Assembly: GCA_963751355.1 (NCBI GenBank)
Contig: CAVVVS010000072.1
Coordinates: 60,544 to 124,543, forward strand
Length of the DNA stretch: 64,000 bases
Origin: CAVVVS01 sp963751355
GTDB lineage: Bacteria; Bacteroidota; Ignavibacteria; Ignavibacteriales; Ignavibacteriaceae
Direction of reading: 5' to 3'
A program made the translations under genes and the position numbers. Under the pieces are notes generated by a model. The model made no database searches. It saw nothing but the letters and a program-made list of their open reading frames with translations, and was not told the origin of the DNA. Below are positions 8,195-15,774 of this stretch, piece by piece; within the stretch, counting starts at the first letter, position 1; every line of letters starts with the position of its first letter.

Positions 8195-8484
8195 TAATCA
8201 ATCTGAAATAAAGAAGCTAAAACGGACAGCGGTTCATGTGCGGTATCCACCTTTTGCAGCAGCATTGTAAGTTCTTTTTCCGACTCCGGCAATAAATCGA
8301 GTGTTATCTGCATCGGCGGCGAAGGTAATCCAACAAACATCCCGAACACCAGTATAGCAAAAGTATGCTCCATTTCTGATAATTCCTGTTCCGACATACC
8401 AATTGCCTTCGAGCGGGCTATTTCATTAACCAGGTTGCTTTTATCCGAAATCTTATTTAATATTTTTTTAATTCCGTTTTTCAT
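8194..8484 (-). CDS. Small hypothetical protein coupled to the ArsA-like ATPase
   Basis: This 96-residue protein is predicted to be mainly helical: a basic N-terminus (KNGIKKILNKISDKSN), acidic EQELSEMEHTF, a hydrophobic FAILVFGMFVGLPSPP segment, then LDLLPESEKELTMLLQKV. An in-frame TTG two codons earlier (8490) is an alternative start with a better-spaced GAG upstream. Its last base is shared with the ATPase start codon, so they form a tight translational unit. No family was recognised. It is a candidate accessory or adaptor of the ATPase, by context alone. Confidence 0.7.
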   Translation of the reverse strand: MKNGIKKILNKISDKSNLVNEIARSKAIGMSEQELSEMEHTFAILVFGMFVGLPSPPMQITLDLLPESEKELTMLLQKVDTAHEPLSVLASLFQID

Positions 8485-8703
8485 AATCAAATAGCTCTAC
8501 AATTCAAAAATCATATAAGCATTAAGCGATAGACAGATAATTATGACATCAGAATGATTGCATCATTTGTATAGATATATGTTAAGCTATGAATAAATGT
8601 TTACAACATACTCGAGTAAAAATTTACTAATGCATTAAAATAATCTGATTGTATTTATATTCTTTGTTTATCTTACTTATAAATTATTAACCGATTACCA
8701 GTT

Positions 8704-10443
8704 TCAAGCTTCTGCTGATAGCGCTTCTTCACCTACCCCGTTCGTTTTAAGAAATGAGATTAATCCTTCGATAACAATTAATGAAACCAGGATTATTATA
8801 ACAACATTTATTATCTGCAAAAGTATATTATTTTCATGATTAAAATCTACCTGGTTCATGATTGCAGCCCATAATGTCATCACAACCATAAAAACACCCG
8901 GAATGCCGGCAGCCAGCCATTTTAATCCTCCGCGGGCTTTTAAATAAACTGTGGAGACAATTAATGCCAACGCAGCAAGTGTCTGGTTTACAGCACCAAA
9001 CAATGGCCACAATTTTAATGCACCTTTTCCATCGGCGCCGCTTACAAAAGCAAGAACCATTGCGGAAATTACAACTACTGCCGTTGAAAAATATCTATTG
9101 TTAAAAATATTTATTTTCATATCAACAAATATTTCACTAACTACATATCTTTGAATTCTTGTTGCGGTATCCAAAGTTGTGCCTGCAAATGATGCAACAA
9201 ATACACCCATTATTCCTATTGCAATTCCCCTGGGCAAACCGAGACTCGCAATCATATTTGCGGCACCGTCGACAAATGCTGCTATTTTAGATGTCAAACC
9301 TTGTGCAGCACCCCACGAGGCGTAGTGAGCAGTCCATGCACTTGTACCAATGAGAGTTTGTCCTGCTGAATTTGTATATCCGAGACCGATGCCTGCAGCA
9401 ACGGCAATAATTACCAAGGTGGCTAGCGCACCTTCCGTAAGCATGCTTCCAACTCCTACGAAGACAGAATCTTCTTCACTCTTAACTTGTTTAGATGATG
9501 TTCCCGAAGAAACGAGTGAGTGAAATCCCGAGATAGCACCGCATGCAATTGTAATAAATAAGAAAGGCCATAAAGGCGGTGCCTGTGCGGGTGAAGCCTG
9601 AACCGCCGGCGCAACTAATTCCATTCCTCCGAACAATGAACTGAATATAATTCCTAAAACCAAAAGTGCCATAGCAATAATTAATTGGTATGCATTAATA
9701 TAATCACGTGGCTGAAGCAATGTTGTTACCGGAAGTACGGAAGCAAAGAATGCATATATTAAAAGAAGGATAGTCCAGACTCCGGTTGACGGAATTCCCA
9801 AAACCGACGGCATGTTCAATGGAAGATAATAACCTAGCACAATAGTACCGTACATTAAAATTACAGCAACTATCGACCAAAGAGTAAAATTCTTCCCTTT
9901 TTTAAAAAATAAAATTCCCAGACTCATTGCAATAGGTATTTGAAGCCATACGGGTAAAACAGAACTTGGATACATGCTAAAAATAACTGCAATCACTAAT
10001 CCAAAAATTGATATGACAATCCAAAGTTCAAGAAAAATTATTATGAAAAAGAAAAACTTTGTGCGGGGATTTATATACTTCGCGGTAAACTCCGAAATAG
10101 ATTTGCCTTTGTTCCTCATAGAAATTATCAGAGAACCGAAATCATGGATTGCTCCAATCATTATACTTCCTACGAATACCCAGATTATTGCGGGAAGCCA
10201 GCCCCAGATAATAGCAATGGCGGGACCTACTATCGGACCCGTTCCGGCAATTGATGCAAAATGATGTCCAAAAATGACTCCCTTTTTAGTCGGAACATAA
10301 TCTACACCATCTTCAAATTCTGTGGAAGGGGCTTTGGCTTTTTTGTTAATCTTAAAGATGCGTTTGCTGATAAATCTTCCGTAGATTTTATACATTACTA
10401 TATAGCCTGCGAAAGTTAAAACCATTAGTAGAAGCGCTCCCAT
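8704..10443 (-). CDS. cstA: Carbon starvation protein A family transporter
   Basis: A 579-residue integral membrane protein with many hydrophobic helices. The conserved CstA signature is present near the N-terminus: YVPTKKGVIFGHHFASIAGTGPIVGPAIA, followed by GAIHDFGSLIISMRNKGKS. Later GCGAISGFHSLVSSGTSSKQ-like and FVASFAGTTLDTATRIQRY motifs are family hallmarks. CstA/BtsT proteins import peptides or pyruvate, the latter with protons. Length is at the short, archaeal/Gram-positive end of the family. GCGAGG lies seven bases before the ATG. The substrate here cannot be read from sequence. Confidence 0.93.
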   Translation of the reverse strand: MGALLLMVLTFAGYIVMYKIYGRFISKRIFKINKKAKAPSTEFEDGVDYVPTKKGVIFGHHFASIAGTGPIVGPAIAIIWGWLPAIIWVFVGSIMIGAIHDFGSLIISMRNKGKSISEFTAKYINPRTKFFFFIIIFLELWIVISIFGLVIAVIFSMYPSSVLPVWLQIPIAMSLGILFFKKGKNFTLWSIVAVILMYGTIVLGYYLPLNMPSVLGIPSTGVWTILLLIYAFFASVLPVTTLLQPRDYINAYQLIIAMALLVLGIIFSSLFGGMELVAPAVQASPAQAPPLWPFLFITIACGAISGFHSLVSSGTSSKQVKSEEDSVFVGVGSMLTEGALATLVIIAVAAGIGLGYTNSAGQTLIGTSAWTAHYASWGAAQGLTSKIAAFVDGAANMIASLGLPRGIAIGIMGVFVASFAGTTLDTATRIQRYVVSEIFVDMKINIFNNRYFSTAVVVISAMVLAFVSGADGKGALKLWPLFGAVNQTLAALALIVSTVYLKARGGLKWLAAGIPGVFMVVMTLWAAIMNQVDFNHENNILLQIINVVIIILVSLIVIEGLISFLKTNGVGEEALSAEA

Positions 10444-10793
10444 TGAATATCCTCGCTTTCTCTATAATTGGTTAGCAATCCGAACCATAATATCCGGTTG
10501 AATTTTCTTACAATGGTTAAACCTAAGAATTAATATTTAAAAAATAAATGAGATTCGTAAAATAATTTAATTGATCGCAAGGTTTAAGTCAGCAAATACA
10601 AGATTGATTTATCTGGATTTTCAATAAAAAATTTAATTGAACACTAATCCCCAAAGCGGACAAGCACGAATAGAGAGGTTTTACATGGTTAAAATATAAA
10701 TTCGTGCATATCCGTTTAATTCGTGTCATCTGAGTTCCATTTAGTACACAAGAGATACAAACCGGTTATACTCTGAAGAAAAAAGATCCCTAT
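10444..10793. other. Intergenic region with an imperfect inverted repeat
   Basis: No ORF of interest. It contains a 15-bp imperfect inverted repeat (10657-10671 with 10700-10714), listed separately. The rest is AT-rich spacer. Confidence 0.5.
10657..10714. repeat. Imperfect inverted repeat (TTCGTG-type dispersed element)
   Basis: CGGACAAGCACGAAT (10657-10671) pairs with ATTCGTGCATATCCG (10700-10714) with two mismatches. A second ATTCGTGTCATC motif follows directly. The wording resembles degenerate intergenic repeats seen in many environmental genomes. Its copy number here is unknown. Confidence 0.4.
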
Positions 10794-12254
10794 TTAATAC
10801 CTAGGCATACTTTTATCGATTTTCTCAGCCCACGCATCAACACCGCCGGCAAGATTCTTCACTTTTTTAAATCCGGTTTGCTTTAAAAATTGCACGGCTT
10901 TAGCACTGCGTCCGCCCATTTTACAATGAGCAACAATTTCGCGCGAAGAATCCAGTTCATTAATTCTATCCGGCAAATCGTTTAGAGGAATCAGGTAACC
11001 ATTTAAATTATTTATTTCATATTCATGAGGCTCCCGTACATCAAGGATAAAGATGTCTTCACCGCGATCGAGTTTTTCTTTTAATTGTTTTACCGTAATA
11101 TTATCGCTTGCATCACCTTGCTCATCTTGCACAGAAGGAATTCCGCAGAATTCTTCATAATCAATTAACTCGTGGATAGAAGGATTATTTCCGCAAATCG
11201 GGCAATCCGGATTTTTGTGTAATTTTAATTCGCGGAATTTGAATTTGAGCGCATCGAATAAAACAAGTTTTCCGATAAGAGAATCACCTTCCTCAATTAT
11301 TAATTTAATAGCCTCAAGCGCCTGCAGTGAACCTATTATTCCAGGTAAAATACCGAGCACTCCTCCTTCGGCACAGCTAGGGACTAGTCCGGGAGGCGGA
11401 GGAGTCGGATATAAGCAGCGGTAGCACGGACCTTTTTTTGAGTCAAACACCGTGACCTGCCCGTCAAATCTAAATATGCTGCCATAAACGTAAGGCTTTC
11501 CTAAAAGCACACATGCATCATTTACAAGATACCTTGTCGGAAAGTTATCGGTTCCGTCAACAACAATATCGTATTCTTGAATTATATCGAATGCATTTTC
11601 GGAAGTCAGTCTCGTTTCATAAGTTTCTATTTTAACATTTGGATTAATGCTTTGAAGCGTTTCTTTTGCAGATTCAAGTTTAGATCGTCCAACATCGTTA
11701 GTCCCGTGCAATAGCTGGCGATGAAGATTAGTTTCGTCCACAACATCGAAATCGACTATGCCTAGCTTACCAACACCGGCAGCAGCCAGGTACATTCCGG
11801 CAGGCGAGCCCAATCCGCCTGCACCAATCATTAAAACACGTGCAGCCTTTAATTTTTTCTGTCCTTTCATTCCGACTTCGGGCATAATTAAATGCCGGCT
11901 GTAACGGAGTATTTCCTCATTGGATAATTTTACTTCATCCAAGCTTACTTTGGGAGGTGCCTCCTCTTCCAGAATATCAACGCCGCCCGCAATTGAAGGA
12001 ATAATACTGATCGAATCTTCTTCATTCACTTCAGTGTTTTCTTTATTTAAATAACGGATATCTTCGTCATTAACATAAATGTTTACATAACTTCTTAGTT
12101 GACCTTTATCGTCAAAAAGATGTTTTTTTAATTGTTCATATTGATTTGATAAATTATTAATTACTTCACCTGCTGTTTTGCCATCCACTTCAACAGTATC
12201 CTTCTTTCCAGTGTACTGCCGCAGCGGTGTGGGTATCAATACTTTTACTGCCAT
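10794..12254 (-). CDS. Sulfur-carrier / MoeB-ThiF E1 / rhodanese three-domain fusion
   Basis: A 486-residue cytoplasmic protein made of three sulfur-transfer parts. Residues 1-91 are a MoaD/ThiS-like ubiquitin fold ending in the diglycine SIAGG (Gly90-Gly91), but here the diglycine is internal. Residues 105-365 are an E1-like adenylating enzyme: GAGGLGS (144-150), DxDxVDxxNLHRQ (168-180), DGTDNFPTR, and zinc pairs CYRC (277/280) and CPIC (351/354). Residues 385-486 are a rhodanese with the active-site loop CKMGGRS (Cys444). In the CysO pathway of actinobacteria these are separate (CysO and MoeZ). Proteolysis after Gly91 would be needed to free the carrier, and a JAMM protease is encoded just upstream. 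AGAAAGG lies seven bases before the ATG. Confidence 0.93.
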   Translation of the reverse strand: MAVKVLIPTPLRQYTGKKDTVEVDGKTAGEVINNLSNQYEQLKKHLFDDKGQLRSYVNIYVNDEDIRYLNKENTEVNEEDSISIIPSIAGGVDILEEEAPPKVSLDEVKLSNEEILRYSRHLIMPEVGMKGQKKLKAARVLMIGAGGLGSPAGMYLAAAGVGKLGIVDFDVVDETNLHRQLLHGTNDVGRSKLESAKETLQSINPNVKIETYETRLTSENAFDIIQEYDIVVDGTDNFPTRYLVNDACVLLGKPYVYGSIFRFDGQVTVFDSKKGPCYRCLYPTPPPPGLVPSCAEGGVLGILPGIIGSLQALEAIKLIIEEGDSLIGKLVLFDALKFKFRELKLHKNPDCPICGNNPSIHELIDYEEFCGIPSVQDEQGDASDNITVKQLKEKLDRGEDIFILDVREPHEYEINNLNGYLIPLNDLPDRINELDSSREIVAHCKMGGRSAKAVQFLKQTGFKKVKNLAGGVDAWAEKIDKSMPRY

Positions 12255-12648
12255 GATTTTACCTTTCTCTATTTATATGTTTTTATTTTTACAAAAATTT
12301 TTTACTAACTTTATAAATTATTATGCAACCTTATTTGAGTATGAATGGCTGTATGGTTCGTAATCTATCAAGCATTTTTCAGCACCTAGCAATTATATGC
12401 GTTTACCTAACTAGCCTCAATTACATTTATTTATTCTAAATCATACAATCATGCTTTAATTTTATTGTAACTTCAGTTTTACGTATAATCTTAAAAATAT
12501 TTTTTTACATAAAATTTCTACTGGCTTTATTAAAATAATAAGCTCAAGTCGGCGTCCTCGCAGACGCCCTTTGTGGTTAACTCGATTAAAAAAATTATTT
12601 TTCCACATTAGCTTTTTAAATAATTTACCATTTAAGATATTTCATGAA
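12255..12648. other. Spacer inside the sulfur-transfer locus
   Basis: There is no convincing gene between the JAMM gene and the E1 fusion, both on the minus strand. A small GC-rich hairpin at 12551-12568 is the only visible structure. The size of the gap means the E1 gene may have its own promoter. Confidence 0.5.
12551..12568. repeat. GC-rich hairpin between JAMM and E1 genes
   Basis: GGCGTC (12551-12556) and GACGCC (12563-12568) form a perfect six-base stem around CTCGCA in otherwise AT-rich spacer. It lies about 80 bases past the JAMM stop codon on the minus strand. No T-tract follows, so it may slow decay or pause polymerase instead of terminating. Confidence 0.35.
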
Positions 12649-13068
12649 TTAAATCATAAGTATTTCCTGCTCTTCAAATTTTTCTCTATCTTCCTGCAGA
12701 ACCCAGGCTGTCAAATCTTCCGCTTTACCTTTTTGTACCGAAACGATTATGTAAATAAACCACGGTAATGCATGATCGGTATCAAACTGCGAAGGTTTAG
12801 CAGGATGATCCGGATGAGAATGATAAAATCCTAACAGTTCAAGATTATCCTCTCTTGCTTGCTTTTCCGAATCCCGGTACTGTTCAGGTGTTATTAAATA
12901 ACGACGCTGCCTGTTTTCATCCTTTTCATTTCCAAACTGAATTAATTGATTAACCGAATAAACACCGTCGTTCATTTCACCAAGAATAGCACCACAGCAT
13001 TCTTCGTTATAAGTCTGCTCACCGTGCTTGCGTATTTGATTAATTAAACCTTCGTTTATTTTTATCAT
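12649..13068 (-). CDS. JAMM/MPN+ metalloprotease (Mec-like)
   Basis: A 139-residue single-domain zinc peptidase. The catalytic set is complete: Glu23 in NEECCGAILG, then HSHPDHPAKPSQFD with His83, His85, Ser93 and Asp96, which is the HxH-x7-S-x2-D zinc motif. In Mycobacterium, Mec removes cysteine from the carrier CysO after CysM has loaded it. Here the downstream carrier is fused to its E1, so this protease may also cut after the internal diglycine to release it. That second role is inference. The GGGAGGAG ribosome site lies in the last codons of the upstream cysteine synthase gene, seven bases before which the stop falls, indicating tight coupling. Confidence 0.92.
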   Translation of the reverse strand: MIKINEGLINQIRKHGEQTYNEECCGAILGEMNDGVYSVNQLIQFGNEKDENRQRRYLITPEQYRDSEKQAREDNLELLGFYHSHPDHPAKPSQFDTDHALPWFIYIIVSVQKGKAEDLTAWVLQEDREKFEEQEILMI

Positions 13069-13075
13069 ATTAATA

Positions 13076-14074
13076 TTACTCCTCCCAAAACTTATCGCTT
13101 AAATATTTAATTCCGCTGTCGGCAAAAATAGTTACTATAATACCCGAATTTATTTGTCCGGCTAATTTAAGTGAAACAGCCAGTGTGGCTCCGCTGGAAA
13201 TTCCGACAAACAATCCCTCTTCTTTTGCTAGCCTCTTAACCATATCATAAGATTCCTCTGTTGTAACTTCCATCATATCATCAACCAAAGTCTCATCATA
13301 AATTCCCGGAACAAGAGCAGTGGGAAGATGCTTTAATCCTTCTAATCCGTGTAAAGGTGAATCGGGCTGAAATGCTATTGTTTTAATCAAAGGATTCAAT
13401 TCTTTCAACCGTTTTGAAACGCCGACAAACGTACCCGTCGTACCCAAACCGGAAACAAAATGAGTTACCTTACCATTCGACTGCTCCCAGATTTCATTTG
13501 CGGTTGTCTTATAATGAGCCTGCCAGTTTGCCGGATTATTATACTGATCGGGATAAAAATATTTTTCTTTATCCTGTTCGTAAAGTTCTTTAATAATTCT
13601 CTGCGCTCCATCGGTGCTTTCCATAGGATCGGTTAAGATTAATTCTACACCGTAGGCTCTCAATATTTTCTTTCTTTCTTCGCTAGCGTTTGCCGGTACG
13701 GCTAGTTTCACTTTATATCCCTTCGCAGCTGCAATGAATGCATAAGCAATACCCGTATTTCCGCTGGTTGCATCTATAATTGTTTTGTCACGTTTGAGTA
13801 ATCCCTGCCGTTCGCCTTCGAGTATCATATTTAAAGCCGCACGGTCTTTAACAGAACCGCCGGGATTGAACCATTCAGCTTTCGCATAAATTTCAACATC
13901 CGGATTTAAGTGACGGGTAATATTATTGACTCTCAATAAAGGAGTGTTCCCGATTTTATTTAGAAGAGAATATTCCTTTTCTGCACTATAAATATTTTTA
14001 TGAAGGTCTATTTTCTCATGTTTATTTTTTATTCTCTTTAATTCCGTCGTTCTTTTTTCTATAATATCTATCAT
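13076..14074 (-). CDS. cysM: PLP-dependent cysteine synthase (CysM/CysK family)
   Basis: A 332-residue fold-type II PLP enzyme. The PLP lysine is Lys76 in NPGGSVKDRAA. The substrate loop is TSGNTGIAYA (103-112) and the phosphate-binding loop is GLGTTGTFVG. A charged 35-residue N-terminal extension precedes the core (EKRTTELKRIKNKHEK). It makes cysteine from an activated serine plus a sulfur donor. Sequence alone does not separate CysK from CysM, but being the first gene before a JAMM protease and a MoaD-E1-rhodanese fusion suggests a protein thiocarboxylate is the donor, as in the mycobacterial CysO/CysM/Mec route. Expression is likely controlled by the attenuator just upstream. Confidence 0.92.
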   Translation of the reverse strand: MIDIIEKRTTELKRIKNKHEKIDLHKNIYSAEKEYSLLNKIGNTPLLRVNNITRHLNPDVEIYAKAEWFNPGGSVKDRAALNMILEGERQGLLKRDKTIIDATSGNTGIAYAFIAAAKGYKVKLAVPANASEERKKILRAYGVELILTDPMESTDGAQRIIKELYEQDKEKYFYPDQYNNPANWQAHYKTTANEIWEQSNGKVTHFVSGLGTTGTFVGVSKRLKELNPLIKTIAFQPDSPLHGLEGLKHLPTALVPGIYDETLVDDMMEVTTEESYDMVKRLAKEEGLFVGISSGATLAVSLKLAGQINSGIIVTIFADSGIKYLSDKFWEE

Positions 14075-14097
14075 AATAACTGCCTTTAAGATTATTT

Positions 14098-14135
14098 AAA
14101 ACAAAAAACCCGCTGTTTTTTTGGAGCAGCGGGTT
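14098..14135 (-). terminator. Intrinsic terminator in the cysteine synthase leader
   Basis: On the minus strand AACCCGCTG (14135-14127) and CAGCGGGTT (14115-14107) form a perfect nine-base stem with an 11-base loop, followed by TTTTGTTTT. It ends 24 bases before the cysteine synthase start codon. This position, in front of the gene and behind a Cys-codon-rich ORF, is that of an attenuator. Confidence 0.85.
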
Positions 14136-14208
14136 ATTAAAACTTCTTATTAATATACTTTTATATTTTCAATTTCTTTTTCTCATCAGAATAATATTCC
14201 ACCGCCCC
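14123..14208 (-). promoter_or_regulatory. cysM: Putative antiterminator of the cysteine synthase attenuator
   Basis: The leader segment GGGGCGGTGG (14208-14199 on the minus strand) can pair over ten consecutive positions, seven Watson-Crick and three G-U, with CCGCTGCTCC (14132-14123). That second segment includes most of the 5' arm of the intrinsic terminator. The two foldings exclude each other. The first arm lies 12 bases after the last Cys codon of the leader peptide, where a ribosome stalled at the earlier Cys codons would leave it free. The alternative fold was worked out by hand and has not been energy-scored. Confidence 0.6.
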
Positions 14209-14295
14209 GGAAGTTGTGTTACAACAACACATGCAGGAACAACAACATGCACTTGCATTATTTTTATTAGTGAAATATTTTCTATTAAAATACAT
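14161..14295 (-). CDS. Cysteine-rich leader peptide (44 aa) before cysteine synthase
   Basis: A short ORF from ATG at 14295-14293 to TAA at 14163-14161. Residues 17-25 read CCCSCMCCC: seven Cys codons, six of them TGT, within nine. The remainder is polar with a lysine-rich end. An in-frame TAG lies two codons before the ATG, fixing the start. There is no strong Shine-Dalgarno. The ORF is followed by a terminator and then, on the same strand, by the cysteine synthase gene. Poly-Cys upstream ORFs act as cysteine-responsive attenuators in mycobacteria, and this looks like an independent example in another phylum. Alternatives are a small metal-binding peptide or a modified-peptide precursor. No maturation genes adjoin it. 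Confidence 0.75.
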   Translation of the reverse strand: MYFNRKYFTNKNNASACCCSCMCCCNTTSGAVEYYSDEKKKLKI

Positions 14296-14753
14296 AATCT
14301 AGTCTATCAAAACTTTAATAATATAAAACTATATATTCTTGACAAAAAAGTCAAGATTCATTTGGACGGATAAACCGTTTCATTGCAATATTTCTATCCC
14401 GATGTAACCTAGATCAAATCGATATTAAGAGTGCAAGGAAATAAGTATGAATACCTTTAATTTCATGATAAAACATAACAGTCAAATAAAACTCACTTAT
14501 TTGCTTAACTTGCTTAAAAGAGTAAATTATTAGTAATTTTGATATGGCTCTATTTCAATATTCCATCTATTAATAATCATTTTATTCAAAGCGGCATTTT
14601 ATCATATACTCAGCCGGTCTGCGTAATTAAATATTATGAGTCTTTTGAAATTTATCTTAAAATGGATTTTTAATATACAATAAAGTGATAATGAAGATTG
14701 AAAATTTTATTCACCTTAAATAATAATTTCAAAAAAAAGTCGAGAGTAGAATT
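14296..14753. other. Divergent intergenic region between the cysteine leader and a cytochrome gene
   Basis: This is divergent spacer, expected to hold promoters for the minus-strand cysteine leader and the plus-strand cytochrome. A seven-base inverted repeat is listed separately. A 28-codon plus-strand ORF (14447-14533) with AAGGAA upstream exists but has no other support. Confidence 0.5.
14337..14356 (-). promoter_or_regulatory. Inverted repeat at the probable cysteine-leader promoter
   Basis: TCTTGAC (14337-14343) and GTCAAGA (14350-14356) are perfect inverted repeats around AAAAAA. On the minus strand the site contains TTGACT, with TATAGT 15 bases and TAGTTT 17 bases further on, about 45 bases upstream of the leader-peptide ATG. 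It may be a -35 region, an operator, or both. Confidence 0.4.
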
Positions 14754-15527
14754 ATGGAAAAAAGCAGACTTAATTTAGCAAAAATTAAACCCTACCTTTT
14801 ATTAACAATATGTATGGTATTTTTTGCCGGCACAACGCTGCATGCCCAGTTTCCGGATAAATTTTATAATTTAAAAGTCCTTCCTAAACATATCAGTAAA
14901 GAAAAACTGCATCAAATTATGGACAATTTTACCTCCGGCCTGGGAGTGAATTGCGGGTTTTGCCATGCGAAAGATCAAAGTGCTCCCGGAGATAAGTTGG
15001 ATTTTACAAAAGACACCAAACCGGCAAAAAAGAAAGCAAGAGTGATGATGAAAATGGTCGAAAATATTAATGGAAATTATATGCAAAAAATTGCCGACTT
15101 GTCTGAAGATCATGATGCGGAACATGTTCAATGCGTAACATGCCATCACGGTCAAAAAGTACCGCGCACATTAGAGCAAGTTCTTACTTATACTATTGAT
15201 AAAGACGGTGTTGATGCGGCAGTAAAAAAATATCACGAACTATATGATAAATATTACGGCGGTTTCCAATTCGATTTTAAAGATCACTCTTTAACCAGGT
15301 TAACTGAAGACTTAATTAAAGCAAATAAACCAGATGCTGCTTTGGCAATGAGCAAGCTGAATTCCGAAATGTATCCTAAATCGGGAGTTGCTTTCTACGG
15401 TCTTGCCATGGCTTATGAAGCTAAAGGAGACAAACAGCAGGCTCTTGAAAATTATAAAAAAGTTTTAGAACAATTTCCAAACAACCGTAGAATTATGGAA
15501 AAAATAAATGAACTTCAAAAACAGTAA
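14754..15527 (+). CDS. Dihaem c-type cytochrome (reaction-centre cytochrome family) with TPR tail
   Basis: A 257-residue exported protein. A signal anchor (YLLLTICMVFFAGTTLHAQ) is followed by the NLKVLPKHISKEKLHQIMDNFTSGLGVNCGFCH stretch typical of the photosynthetic reaction-centre cytochrome (CytoC_RC) family. Haem sites are CGFCH (67-71) and CVTCH (127-131). The true reaction-centre subunit has four haems, so this is a shortened relative found in non-phototrophs. The last 80 residues look like two TPR units (DAALAMSKLNSEMYP..., QALENYKKVLEQFPNN). It probably serves periplasmic electron transfer. No reaction-centre genes are nearby. Confidence 0.88.
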   Translation: MEKSRLNLAKIKPYLLLTICMVFFAGTTLHAQFPDKFYNLKVLPKHISKEKLHQIMDNFTSGLGVNCGFCHAKDQSAPGDKLDFTKDTKPAKKKARVMMKMVENINGNYMQKIADLSEDHDAEHVQCVTCHHGQKVPRTLEQVLTYTIDKDGVDAAVKKYHELYDKYYGGFQFDFKDHSLTRLTEDLIKANKPDAALAMSKLNSEMYPKSGVAFYGLAMAYEAKGDKQQALENYKKVLEQFPNNRRIMEKINELQKQ

Positions 15528-15774
15528 ATAATTTATTGTAACATTTCTAAAACATCCAACTTCTTTAAGAGATAGGGTGTTCTTTATTATGGGAGGTTTT
15601 GCATAAGATGAATAATTTCATAACATGTATTATGCAGAATGATTTATAATTATAGTTTTAATTTATGTATAGCCTCCCCAATAATACTATTCAAAAATCT
15701 AATTTGTAAGACAGTTTACACTTTTTTATATCGACAAGAATTAAATTATTTACAAAAGAAATAAGGTTTAAATA

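Noticed and set aside
12541..12580. Hairpin between the JAMM and E1 genes considered as a terminator
   Set aside because: The stem is only six base pairs and no T-tract follows on the minus strand.
14161..14295. The cysteine-rich peptide as a radical-SAM-modified peptide precursor or metallothionein
   Set aside because: The radical SAM gene is 4 kb away on the other strand. A terminator and a cysteine synthase follow directly, which the leader-peptide reading explains better. Not fully excluded.
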